This document shows, one piece after another, positions 34,554 through 45,250 of a stretch of 64,000 nucleotides of DNA. Both the position numbers and the translations under genes were made by a program. Numbering within the stretch: position 1 is the first letter of the stretch; every line of letters begins with the position of its first letter. The stretch comes from Tetracentron sinense (Eukaryota > Streptophyta > Magnoliopsida > Trochodendrales > Trochodendraceae), in NCBI GenBank assembly GCA_015143295.1, contig CM026557.1:42851965-42915964 (forward strand). The letters run 5' to 3'. The notes under the pieces were generated by a model. The model searched no databases and was not told the DNA's origin. It saw only the letters and a list, made by a program, of their open reading frames with translations.

Positions 34554-36040
34554 GTCTTGCAATTGAAATCCCTACAACCAGTGCAAATAGTTCTTGTCAG
34601 AGAAATCTGAGATTAGAAAAGAGCAATTCATAGGCTTCCAACTGTGTTAACATTTATAATTACAATTAAATAAGGACATAAGAGGAGGCATATTATGAGT
34701 CAAAAAAGAATAATAATAGCTCCGGAATGGGTTGAATATTCTAGACAAGTGGAACAAATTGCCATAGGAATTGGTAGCAATTGAATGAGATGCATTCTGC
34801 AATTTCACATGGTCCATAAAGTTGGTAAAAGAATTCAGACGGGTGACGGATACAGATAAAAAGAAGTCCTGTATACTGATCATACGACACTGAATTAAAA
34901 AAATGATTTGTCACTCTGCATGCCCTCCTTTTGGTTGTCAAATGAAAAAAGAAATCCCAGTTCGAACTTTGTTCACTGTTTTTTTTGGATGAAGATCTTT
35001 CAGTTACATTAGTTCTTTTCCTGGGTCAAATCTTTTGTTACATAGATAATGAACTGGACTTGATTCCCTTGATGAAAAATGAACTTTTTCTTTACAGTCA
35101 CCAACTTATCTATAAGGACACCAAGAAAGCCATGACAATGACATAAACAAGAATGAATCTAAGGGACCAAACGGTATTGATTGCTTTGTCTTTGAAAACC
35201 AAATTGGGATATTCGACCATCTCGAATAGGGCCCTTTTCAGGGATCTTTTTGTTACATAAATATATTTTTTGCCAAATGTGGGATCGATGAGGCAGAATA
35301 ACAATTGTAAACAGATCTATGAAATGGATGGGTTATACACGAAGATAATTGCAAAAACAAAACATCAAATTGTCAATGAAAACCAGAAAATGAATTTAAA
35401 CATACAATAATCCAACTAAGATGAATCGAAATCTAGAAAAATGGTGACTGAGAATTATAATCAAGATCCGTAGAAAATTCGCAAACCGTATCTATAATCT
35501 GATGTGTGGTTCTTAGATCTTAGATCCATGGAAAACAAGCAGAAACAGAAAAAAAAAATCGAAATAACACAATCCGAGATCTACAGAGAGATCCGACTGA
35601 CCTGCTAATGGATCTGCTCAGCCTCTGCTTCTAATACTCAAAAATCAAATGAAATCGAAACCCTAGAAAGAATAGAACTAAAAAATAAATAAATAAAAGA
35701 AGAACAGATCTAAGAAACTAAACACCAATATATAGGTAGGAAAAGAGAGATCTGAAGTAGTTAAAAATTTAAGAACAGCTCAAGATAGCAAGACTGACGA
35801 AATTTCTGGAAGAAAAGTCGAAATCAGTTAGAAGCCCTAGCATCATCCATGCACATCAAATTAACCGAAACATCCGATATGAACCGATATTTATGACCGT
35901 TACAAAGTTTACAAAAAAAAATACTACGTGTTCGTATACCTTTGAACCTTTAGTGTGGTCTCTCTCTGCGATCGCTCCGCCTCTCGCTTTGGTGGAGAAA
36001 AGCTATAGGTTCTAATAAGAAGAAAGCGCAGCAAATGCCA
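34554..36040 (-). promoter_or_regulatory. AAC 5' leader introns and promoter region
   Basis: The 5' UTR exon just before the start begins after the acceptor GGTTGTAG near 34572. Plausible leader exons end at 35602 (ATTAGCAG then GTCAG) and at 35940 (GTTCAAAG then GTATACG), which would give one or two leader introns. The most upstream leader (about 35941-36040) is GA/CT rich. These limits are inferred from splice signals only. Confidence 0.45.
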
Positions 36041-36580
36041 GAGAGTCTATTCCAAGGGCTGAACTTATAGGGATAATACAAATAATTACATACCACGCGA
36101 GTTATCTTTTTACATTGTGTCCTTACCTTGAACACCGATAGATTGAAGCGTGGTACCCTACAGCCATTGCCTGCTCGCAGCTAAAGACCGACACCTGTTA
36201 AAACCACGATATTTTCACTTTTGATAAAAAAAGATTCTCGCGAGTTGTTGTTTAATTTAATAAACCAATAGTTTTTTTTTTTTTTTAGGTGATTTTCTAA
36301 GGCGATTCACCTAAAAGGTCATGCTTTCCGTTTTTATTAACTAAAGGGCATGTTTTAACATATTAATCAAAAAAGGCATACTTTGTATTTTTATTACCTA
36401 ATAAGGTATGCTTTTGGCATATTAACCCCTTAGCTACGCATATAAAACCCAAACATGAATAAGGGTAATATTGGAGTACATACTCCATTTGGTAAAACTT
36501 TTCAAACCATGCCCTTTAAGGTGATATTTTTGATTTAGGGTGACTAATCGTACTTATCTCTTTTTTTCTAAAGGGACGTA
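36041..36580. other. Spacer with short direct repeats
   Basis: 36300-36430 holds repeated phrases (AAGGCATACTTTG, AAGGTATGCTTTTGG, GGCATATTAA) of low complexity. No gene was seen. Confidence 0.35.
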
Positions 36581-36583
36581 TTC

Positions 36584-36921
36584 TTCTCCAGTTGTAACCG
36601 GTTTTGCCAAAACCGGTTACGCCCCTGAGGTGACCACATGTCTCTTTTGACACCTATTAACTATGGTTAAGATTCATTCTCCCCTAAGGTTCATCTACCT
36701 ATTCTTGGTTTTTAGAAAAAAATAATAAATTTTTTTGTTAATTGTGATTAAAATTTACCAACTCTTAGGGTTAATTTTTAAAAAATATTTTTTCTAAAAC
36801 CCAAAGTGAGGTGGTTGAACCCTAGGGTAGATGAATTTTAACCACAGGGGTTTAAAAAGGAACATGTGGTGACCATAGGGTTGTAACCGGTTTTGCCCAA
36901 AACCGGTTACAACTGGAGAAG
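36584..36921. mobile_element. Fold-back MITE with palindromic ends
   Basis: TTCTCCAGTTGTAACCGG at the left is inverted as CCGGTTACAACTGGAGAA at the right. Each end is itself a hairpin (AACCGGTTTTG then CAAAACCGGTT). The arms continue through GGTGACCACATGT and the TTAACTATGGTTAA core. It is non-coding. Confidence 0.8.
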
Positions 36922-37143
36922 ATCACCAGTCTTTTCTAAACTACACATTAGTCACACACATACCAAGTCTCAAGTGACAACCACACGCCTATCCAAAAAC
37001 GAGAAGAGAGGCATGGTAGAAGTACTTAAGGAGACAACCCAACAAACGGTAAACAATGTGGGACTAAAAGTGTCTACACAAACACTAGCTCATTGGCTTA
37101 TTTTGATGATTTTTTTAAACACACATTACTCGGTGTCCGATAA

Positions 37144-37403
37144 TAGGCTCTCGGGCAACCATAGAATAAGGGACATGTGGCGTTAAAAGGGGAGAAGTCA
37201 TTCCATTTTCTCTCATGATTTTGACTTCTCCCCAATTGATATCTCTTCCCCTTTATCTCAACACCTTATTGTCATGTGTCATATAAAGTGTGGAGAAGTC
37301 AAAATCATGGGGTCCATGATTTTGACTTCTCCATCACTTGTCCCCTATTCTATGGATGCTCGAGACAAGTTCTTTCTGGCTTCGCCAGAGACAATCCAAG
37401 GCC
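37144..37403. mobile_element. MITE family A, copy 2
   Basis: It shares CTCGGGCAACCA, TCATGATTTTGACTTCTCC and its inverse, and the right end TTCTGGCTTCGCCAGAGACA then ATCCAAGG with the copy at 22118-22337. The left end is truncated relative to copy 1. Flanking sequence (36930-37140 and 37405-37690) contains directly repeated blocks (CACACATTACTC, CTTAAGGAGACAACCC), a local duplication. Confidence 0.7.
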
Positions 37404-37770
37404 ACATTACTCACATACCAAGACCAAGTCTCAACCTAAGTAACAACCACACACACCTCTCGAAAAAAGAGGCATGGTGAGAGTACTTAAAGAGACAACC
37501 CTGCCATTGGTAAACGATGTGGGACTAAAGGGTCTACACAAACACTAGCTTATTGGATTATTTTGGTAATTTTTCTAAACACACACATTACTCACACACA
37601 AAGACTCAACCTAAGTGACAACCACACACCTCTCGAAATAGAGAGGCATGGTAGGAGTACTTAAGGAGGCAACCCTACCATTAGTAAACCAATAGCTTTA
37701 ACCCCTAATATTTTCACTTTTGCTCCAAATTTCTTCGAAATTTCTCAGTTTGCACTTTTATTTTTTTTCT

Positions 37771-38096
37771 AGCACCAGTCGCAAGCCTCCCCAGATGCAA
37801 GGTGGTTGCAACAGGTGGCAACAGATCTCTTGTTATGAGCAATGCTAGGTCCACTTTCCGGTCGCCCACTCTCCCTTATTTGCTTACAAGAAGACAAAAT
37901 AATGTGACACTTTTTAGTGGGTCCCATTACATTTATTTTATCTTCTTGTATAAAAATAGTAAAAACTATCGAAGAGTGGACGACCGGAAAGTGGACCTAG
38001 CATTACTCCTCCTCCTCCTGTTATAGGGTAGCAAAACACCCACATTGCGTCTGTGGAAATTTTTTTACCAAGTGATCGAGTCTTGGGCTAGCACTC
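37771..38096. mobile_element. MITE family B-like element split by a nested MITE
   Basis: TAGCACCAGTCGCAAGCC at the left corresponds to GATCGAGTCTTGGGCTAGCA at the right, the end type seen at 22406-22844. It is interrupted by the element at 37838-38007. Confidence 0.5.
37838..38007. mobile_element. 170-bp TIR MITE nested in the previous element
   Basis: AATGCTAGGTCCACTTTCCG then GTCGCCCACTCT is inverted at the right as AGAGTGGACGACCGGAAAGT and GGACCTAGCATT. A truncated relative starts at about 42472 (CAATGCTACGTCCACTTTTC). Confidence 0.8.
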
Positions 38097-38464
38097 CTCT
38101 TTTTTTAGGGTGAGAGATACGCCGTTAGGCTACAAAACCGGTTAGTATCTGTTCTAAGTCGTGGGCAGTTGTGGGTGGAGATGACAATACTCACACACTC
38201 ACACCCTCTCAGTTTGCACTTTAGATGGAATGTTTTAGGGCAGTGATTGGCCCGCGACACAATCAAATGCCTTGTTCGTTTGCTAAGCTTAAGAAAATTA
38301 AGATAAATATTTTTTTTCTTTATAAAATTATGGTTAGATTACTTAACCCTAGGAGTGAGTGAACCTTAATCATATTTAATGGGTGGTAAGAAGGGGGACA
38401 TGACCAATGAGACCCAAACACTAGACTACATAGGGGGTGCTAAGTTAAACATTTCCTTTAAGTG

Positions 38465-38600
38465 TTGTATGTGTCAGCTAGTTTAGTTGATAAAGTCTTT
38501 CGACGTTGTACGATAGACTTGGGATTGAAGTTTAGTTGGTAAAGTCTTTTGGTGTTGTGCGACAGACTTGGGATTGAATCATGGTTGGAGGGTTTATGAG
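38465..38600 (+). repeat. SINE-like tRNA-derived head, tandemly repeated
   Basis: Two adjacent copies of about 49 bp (38484-38531 and 38533-38580) read TAGTTGATAAAGTC / TAGTTGGTAAAGTC followed by GACTTGGGATTGAA. These resemble pol III box A (TRGYNNANNNG) and box B (GGTTCGANNCC-like GGGATTGAATC) spaced as in tRNA-derived plant SINEs. No complete SINE end is evident. Confidence 0.45.
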
Positions 38601-38925
38601 TAGGGAGGGCTACCCTCAGATTTATAGCCCATATGTCCATGCGGCTTAAATAAAATAAATAAATAAATTAAAACATTTCCAAATATAATGTCAATATGAG
38701 AAATGCTAATCCCAATCTCAAAAGACACGGTGGTGGCTAGGGCTGATGAGTTCCGGCTGCGCCTAAATTTTTTTTTTATAGGTAAAAAGATATCCATTAA
38801 ACAGAAGGCAATGATACAGGATCAAAGTTTACACGGTGAATCACAAGGAGTGTGTAGAATCCCTGGAACCAAGTTAATGAGTATGAGGATTGGAAATCAT
38901 TCCACCCATTAGTATTTATTTATTA
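38601..38925. other. Spacer with a possible retroposon tail
   Basis: TTTTTTTTTATAGGTAAAAAGATATC at 38768 onward looks like the inverted 3' tail of a LINE or SINE, comparable to that at 47220. Target duplications were not found. Confidence 0.3.
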
Positions 38926-39340
38926 TCTTTGCTATTATAATGGGAGAGGCGGGAGAGGCAGGCGTAGATGATTTTTCCGAAATTCTCATTATATCCTTAT
39001 ATAAAAACAAAATCTTATTTAATGTTTTGCTTTAAAACCCAAACTACCCACCCCTTGCCTTTGATTTAATTTCCAAACTACCGCTTGCTCATCTATCTAT
39101 TTAAAATCACAGCCAATCGCGATTAAACTCGGTGAGAGTTCAATCACACCCGTGAGGTTAACACGTGTCCCTTTTAACTTCTATTAACTATGGTTAACTC
39201 CTTCCCCTCGCTCTCACGTGCATCACGTGTCACTAGCGAGTTCAATCACACCCACGGGTTAACAGGTGTCCCGTGTCCCTTTTAATTGTAGTTAACTCCT
39301 TCCCCTTGCTCTCACGTGCATCTCACGTGCCACCCCCTAG
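38926..39340 (+). mobile_element. Non-autonomous Helitron, 415 bp
   Basis: It starts TCTTTGCTATTATAATGGGA (38926) after an A and ends GCCACCCCCTAG (39340) before a T. A hairpin just before the end is formed by two CACGTG boxes in CACGTGCATCTCACGTG. It contains two copies of the shared TTAACACGTGTCCCTTTTAA type core (about 39157-39202 and 39263-39302). No Rep/helicase is present. Confidence 0.88.
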
Positions 39341-42011
39341 TATTATTATAATACTAAATAGTGGAAGTTAATATTTCCATCAATCGTTTTGCTTCTAGAT
39401 GTGTACTGCATTAGCCTCGTAGGATATATATATATTTCCAATCCTCGGTTTTTGATGCAATCTCTTTGCAATGAAGCTATATATAGAGAAAGAGCCTAGC
39501 TGTTCTGAGTTTAGGATTTAAATTCATGTATCTCATGAATTCTTAACAGTTCCAAGAATCTACATTGTCCTGCAATGGAAATGTTCTGAACTTTGCAAGA
39601 TGATATAAAATTTCTTCAGCTAATTACACCTTGATTCCAGTGTTCTTTCTGTTGCTGTGTTAATTACACCTGATTTCTTTGTGCTTTGCAATAACCATGA
39701 TGATGTTTTTTGTGCTGTGTATCTTTGGCAATGCTTGCCTCTAGATTTATTGATCTTCGTGCCCTAATCATTGAAAGAGATTCTAGAAATGCTATCTCAT
39801 GCGATGCCTTCTGACCTGGATTGTAGCCTAGCTCAAAGAATTTTGTGTCTTAGTAATAACAAGAAATAACGTTTTTTCTTGGATCCCTCGAGCAACCAAT
39901 GAGTTGGCTATTCTTTGGCTTTAGATGGTGTTTCAAATGAGGTCCTTTTTTTTTCTAAGTGTTCTCCTTTCAAGGTTTTAAAATTTGACTTCCTTAGGTA
40001 ATGCAAAACGAAAATTTGGTCAAATTAGCGAATTACATAATTTTTTCTATTGATTATTCAAAACATTTAAACTTCAAGAATGCTAAAGCAAACATAAACA
40101 CACACTCAGGGATAGAAAAAAGTAAAAATAAAATCAAAATAAAATAAAATATAAGAAACACATTTGGAATGAAGGAAATACACACTCACATAGGTATGTA
40201 GTATTTCATACGTAAATGTAATATATATATATATCCAATTATTTAATACATCCCAATACTCCAAATAAAGAAGTTAAATTTTTGTAATTTCATTATTTAA
40301 TGATTCAATATAATTCCTTCCGATCGATTTGAAAATAAGATTTGAATTAATATTTTTTTTTTTGTTCACAAGAATAACAAATAAGTATAATGGTAAAAAA
40401 AAATCAATTCCTTTGACTAGTTGATACTTGATAGATGGGTCGAAAACATTTTTTTTTTTGGTAACAGTTGAAAACATTGAACATACTATTATTTCAAATG
40501 CTAAGATTCAAATTTAAGCCTGATTAGTAAAATAATTAACGGAGTCCCCCCATCGATCTTTATCTCCTTTGAGTTGATTTTCTCCCAAGAGACTCAAATC
40601 TAAGTGAAAAGTGAGGAAAGAAATCGAAATCCAAAACAAAAACTTAAATCCCAAACTGAACTGTTAAAGTTAAACCATCAACATTTTGTCGAAACTTAGT
40701 TAGTTTTATAACTAAAGTTTGTTTCAAGTATCACAAGTTCTTTCGAATTTTGTGGCAATTCTTTGAATAGTATGAATTCTTGAGAAAAATTGACGATTTT
40801 TTGGAATAATTAATCCCCTACAGGCTACATCGGAACTTAACTGACCTGCGAATTAACGATAATTTGGTCTGATTGTTCATAATTCGTTTTTTGGAGGGCT
40901 TGTCTTTCTTTTCTCCCCCTTCTATGTTTTTCCTCGGTGGTGTGGCGTTTTTTTTTTTTTTTTCGTCTTATATTTTTTCCCTTTCTTGTTGAAATGGTAT
41001 TCTTCATGTTACTGATAATAAAATAATATAAAAGGAGTATGAACTTATCATTGGTTGTGTTGTCACTAGGCTTACTAGTGATGGCTCGAAGAAGAGCCAA
41101 CAATAAAACACCATAATTTTCTTCTGACGACTGCCTTTGCTGGATGGTTAAGACAATTAATTGAATAAAAATTATAAGATCACATCTGACGGTTGCTTTG
41201 CAGGAATTTTACAGGAGTGAATATTAGTATGAATACACATTTGAATCTTGAGACTTTATTGGTGGAGGAGACACCTAGGGTCAAGCCCAAGAAGCCCACT
41301 GCCGGTACTGTACATTTCCCTGTGGCCTCTATAACCTCTATTGTGGTCCCATTCTCATTTATTTTCATTGCTATTTATGTTTTGTTCTTTTTTTAATCTT
41401 TATTTTGTTTTTTTTTTCTCCTTAAAAAAAATTAGGGAGGTCTATGGGGCGCGGGCGGGCACGGGCGAGGCCGCTAGTAATGTTGCGCTTGTACCAATTT
41501 TTGCAGGATCTACTTATCTGCCTGCGTGCATTGGGAAAATTTAGTGGAAATGCTTGTTTGGAGCACAAAAAGAGCAAGATTATTGTTGACCTTTTACTAG
41601 TTTTCTCAGAATGTAGTTTAAGCTTTGTTGCTTGAAGGTTCCAAGTTGAAGTTGCTTAACCATCTGGATTCATTGCACGTGAGGAGATGAAATGGAATGA
41701 GATATAGGGTTTCTCTCTTGCCAGGCTAATTCCATTTATTATTATTATTATCAAGACCATTAGTTGTTGATGCAGTTGATCACGTCTAATTGTGAAATAC
41801 CAATATACCTGGTATATATTGACCAACAAGGCTTTGGCAAGATTCTAACCAGCCACAGAATATTCTTAGTGGGTACGTAGACAACTTGGGTCATTTATCA
41901 AATCCAGATGACATTATATGACTGATAAGTCGGATAATCCATTCCACTGATAAGTACCATATATAGCAACAGCATCTAATATTGATTTGGGTGTTGTTTT
42001 ATATATATATA
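39341..42011. other. Long spacer, no supported gene
   Basis: This is AT-rich intergenic DNA. A 67-codon plus frame at 41193-41396 (MNTHLNLETLLVEETPRVKP then a hydrophobic tail) follows TTTGCAG and could be an exon remnant, but I cannot assign it. A GC-rich patch, GGGGCGCGGGCGGGCACGGG, lies at 41447. A poly-T run is at 40949-40963. Confidence 0.35.
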
Positions 42012-42393
42012 CTAGCGGGTGGCACCTGCGAGATGCACGTGAGAGCGAGGCGAAGGAGTTAACGACACCCGATTAAACTCGCTAGTGGCACGTACAATGC
42101 ACGTGAGAGCGAGGGGAAGGAGTTAACCATAGTTAATAAGACTTAAAAGGGGCACATGTTAACTCACGGGTGTGATTGAACTCTCCCCGAGGTTAATCGC
42201 CATTGGCTGTGATTCTAAATAGATAGATGGCAAATGGATAGTTTAGGAATTAAAGTAAAATATTAAATCAAAGGCAAGGGTAGTTTGGGAATTAAAGTAA
42301 AACATTAAATCAATGTTTTGTTTTTATATAAGGATAATTTAGGAATTTCTGAAAAATCATCTACGAATGCCTCTCGCATTATAATAGTAAAGA
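42012..42393 (-). mobile_element. Non-autonomous Helitron, 382 bp
   Basis: On the minus strand it begins TCTTTACTATTATAATGCGA (42393) after A and ends GTGCCACCCGCTAG (42012) before T. It carries the same core near 42115-42165 and a second partial GAGCGAGG...GGAGTTAAC unit, so its 3' part is internally duplicated. Hairpin-forming GCACGTGAGAG motifs precede the end. Confidence 0.88.
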
Positions 42394-42888
42394 TATATCA
42401 TTCAAGCAAGAATCTCGCCCCTTTTCTGAAATAATGATCCTTAATTTGTCACTGTTGATATATAAAAGAACAATGCTACGTCCACTTTTCCGATCGACCA
42501 CTCTCCGGTAGTAACGGTTTTTACTAGCATTGCTCTTGCAGATTTTCTTCGTGAGCTTGTTGAAACTCCAAAAGTTGTCTCTATGTTATCTATATCAATG
42601 ATGTTATTATATGGTTCTTACCTACCTAGGATAACTGCAACATTGTGCAATTCAGCTATTCACGCCCTTCTGGATGGTGTTTAGTGTGGAGAATGTTCCC
42701 ATTAAGAGAATGGTTACCATCATTTGGTTTGGATCTGTGTATTTAAATTTATTTGGTCGACTTAATCTGAGCATTGTGGTCTACACTTCAGAATGTGGAT
42801 GCCCATTTTGAGTGACCAAATTCATTAACTCATTTTGCACGTAGCTAATTTACGGTCTTAATATAACTTAATGCTTAAATTCAACAAT
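42394..42888. other. Spacer with a truncated MITE
   Basis: 42472-42540 is a shortened relative of the 37838-38007 MITE (CAATGCTACGTCCACTTTTC at the left, ACTAGCATTG at the right). No other feature was recognised. Confidence 0.4.
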
Positions 42889-42891
42889 TAA

Positions 42892-43174
42892 GGTGGCGTT
42901 TGGTAACACTAATCTAAATTGTAGAGCTTATTTGAAAATTGTGCTTAGTTGGACTTTAGATTGTTAAGTTAAAGGTTAATTTTATGTCTATATCTTTTTA
43001 AATAGGGTTGAAGTAGGGGTTTTACCTTTTATTAAAAAAAGTAGCACTTCTTTAACAAGAGGTAAAACCTCTACTTCGAAAAGATGTAGACATCCAATTA
43101 ACACCATCTAAAGTCTAACTAAGCACAATTTTTAAATAAGCTCTACTTATAAATTAGTGTTACCAAACGCCACC
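42892..43174. mobile_element. Tourist-like MITE (PIF/Harbinger type), 283 bp
   Basis: TIRs GGTGGCGTTTGGTAACACTA and TAGTGTTACCAAACGCCACC are perfect inverses at the ends. TAA target duplications occur at 42889-42891 and 43175-43177. The arms pair through CTTATTTGAAAATTGTGCTT. It is non-coding. Confidence 0.88.
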
Positions 43175-43177
43175 TAA

Positions 43178-44402
43178 TCTTTTTTTTTTTTTTTATAACA
43201 AGCTTGTTTGAAATTATATTGTTTACGTGTCTTAATGCTTAATTTAATGTCTGATAGATCTTATTGGTTAAGTTTTTTATTTTTTTTTGGCAAGGAGGGT
43301 GTCCCAAGCCCTTCGAGGCAAGGTCTAGTCCCTTTGGGTATCTGCACTACCAGCAAAACCTGGGAAGCTAGCCAATTGTACCAACTCCTGGTTAAGTTCA
43401 CAGCTATGAGCTCAATTAAATACCTTAATGAGCTTTTTCTATTTATAAAATTTTATTTAAACTGATTTTATTTTTACAAATGTTGAAAATCTAAAAAAAA
43501 AATTGTTTTAAAATTGCTTATCTTTCAATGGGGGGGGGTGGACAAGGAATTCATTAGGTTAGAAACATCATGAACTCTAGCCAAACCCGTTTATAAATGG
43601 GTTAGATAAGGCAAACTCCAAACTTGATATAAGAGAACCTTTAACCTATATCCACCAGCCCAACTTGTATAAAATAAATAAATAATAATTAAATATTTAA
43701 TAGTATAAACAAATTATTTACATAATTAAATAATATATTAATTTATATTATGCTCAATTTTATTATATGCTTATCAGGAAAGTTGATGGGCTGGATTGGT
43801 ATAATGATAATTTTTTATCCCTATCTCGAAACATTAACCAAACCTTCTGATTTATTTCAAATTCATTTGTGTTACCAAATGGTTCAACTACAAACCTTTC
43901 GGCTAGAGAACTCAGACTTCAATTTTTTTTTTTATCCCCGGCAAATAAGAAAGGATTCTTATGGTCCTATTTTACCAGACATCTTTGGGCTTCATGGGTA
44001 GCAAACCGTTCAATGCTTTCTGTCAAAACATTAACTTGATTTGAACCCAAAAAAAAACAAAAAAATTACGTAAACTTGATTGCTCTTTTGTTTGAAACCG
44101 AGAAACGTCTAAACCTCACGGTTCCACTACTAGCATCCTCATCAATCTAAAATTTCAGAGATCCTAAATGTTAAGCCACCCATTTGACAACAGACGCTCT
44201 TCCACAGCCAGACGAGAGATTATGGTGCAAAAGCTTCCCAATTACAGGAAAGCAGAAAATCTTATTAGCCGTTTCTCGTCCATAAAAATGGCAAAATGAG
44301 ACGTTAACTTGAAAGTAGGGAGTGAGATAATCTAAGACACTAAACTAGTATAACTTGAATTTGTAAATGTAATCACGATTACAAAATTATGATCTCATAG
44401 TA
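43178..44402. other. Spacer and COX15 3' region
   Basis: AT-rich DNA with weak frames at 43208-43465 and 43750-44001 that show no conserved motif. About 44300-44402 is probably 3' flank of the COX15 copy. Confidence 0.4.
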
Positions 44403-45250
44403 TCAAGGTGTCTTTGTAACTGACGGTAGAGATTTGAGAAGTGTTAATGATGGCCTTCTCACTGTATAATTTAGGAGGATCACAAGTGTAAAAAGGGTTA
44501 ATGCACCAGCTTGGTTTGCAGAGCCAAGAGATACAGGAACATATGAGAGAAGTGTTGATATCCCTAAAGTTACCTGCAATAGTTATAGAATTAATCAGAT
44601 TTACAAAATAAATGGCATGGGGAAGTACATTTTAAAAAAGAGAGACAAAACTCTCAACGACACACAAGTACCTGAAGAGCTGCCATTCCCATGGTTCTCC
44701 CAATTAATGATCGTATTGCAGGATGTATGTCTAATTTTCTTGTTGCCCACCACAAACTGCCAATTGAAAGCAAGGTTGCAGTTGCAAGTATACGGTGATT
44801 GAGCTACAATACAATTAAGAAAGATTATGATTATCATTAAGAACTCATTGCCTGAAATTCTCTCATAAGAATTTCAGGATAAAAAGGCACTCTTAGCCAT
44901 TCCCCATGATTTTAATCAGAAGCCATTCCACGTTGACTTTTGAGTTTTTATCCAAAACATTTCAACATACTACTTGAATAATTAAGAAGTCATGCAAAAA
45001 ATTTAGAAATTCATGGGACTACTTTGTCTAATTGGTTCCTTAGACAACCAACGTGGTATTAGTTTTGCATAGTGGGGAGTGGAATCAGGATGTGGCGGTG
45101 GTTCTTAAAAGCCAGAGAATAGGAATGCTCCAAGAATCATCTCCATTGTATTTTTTATATGAAAAAAACAGTATTGTATCTATTTGAACTAATTAAAGGC
45201 AATTATTTGAATTAGTAAAAAAAAATTGTATAGTAATTGTGCTAATAAAC

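Noticed and set aside
34550..34562. Upstream non-ATG start for AAC, three codons earlier
   Set aside because: It needs a TTG start. Plant AAC proteins start at the ATG of (M)MSDQ-type sequence, and the upstream bases are 5' UTR after a splice acceptor.
41193..41640. Small membrane-protein gene from the 67-codon frame
   Set aside because: There is an acceptor-like TTTGCAG before it but no recognisable protein, no donor or partner exon, and the tail is simple T-rich sequence.
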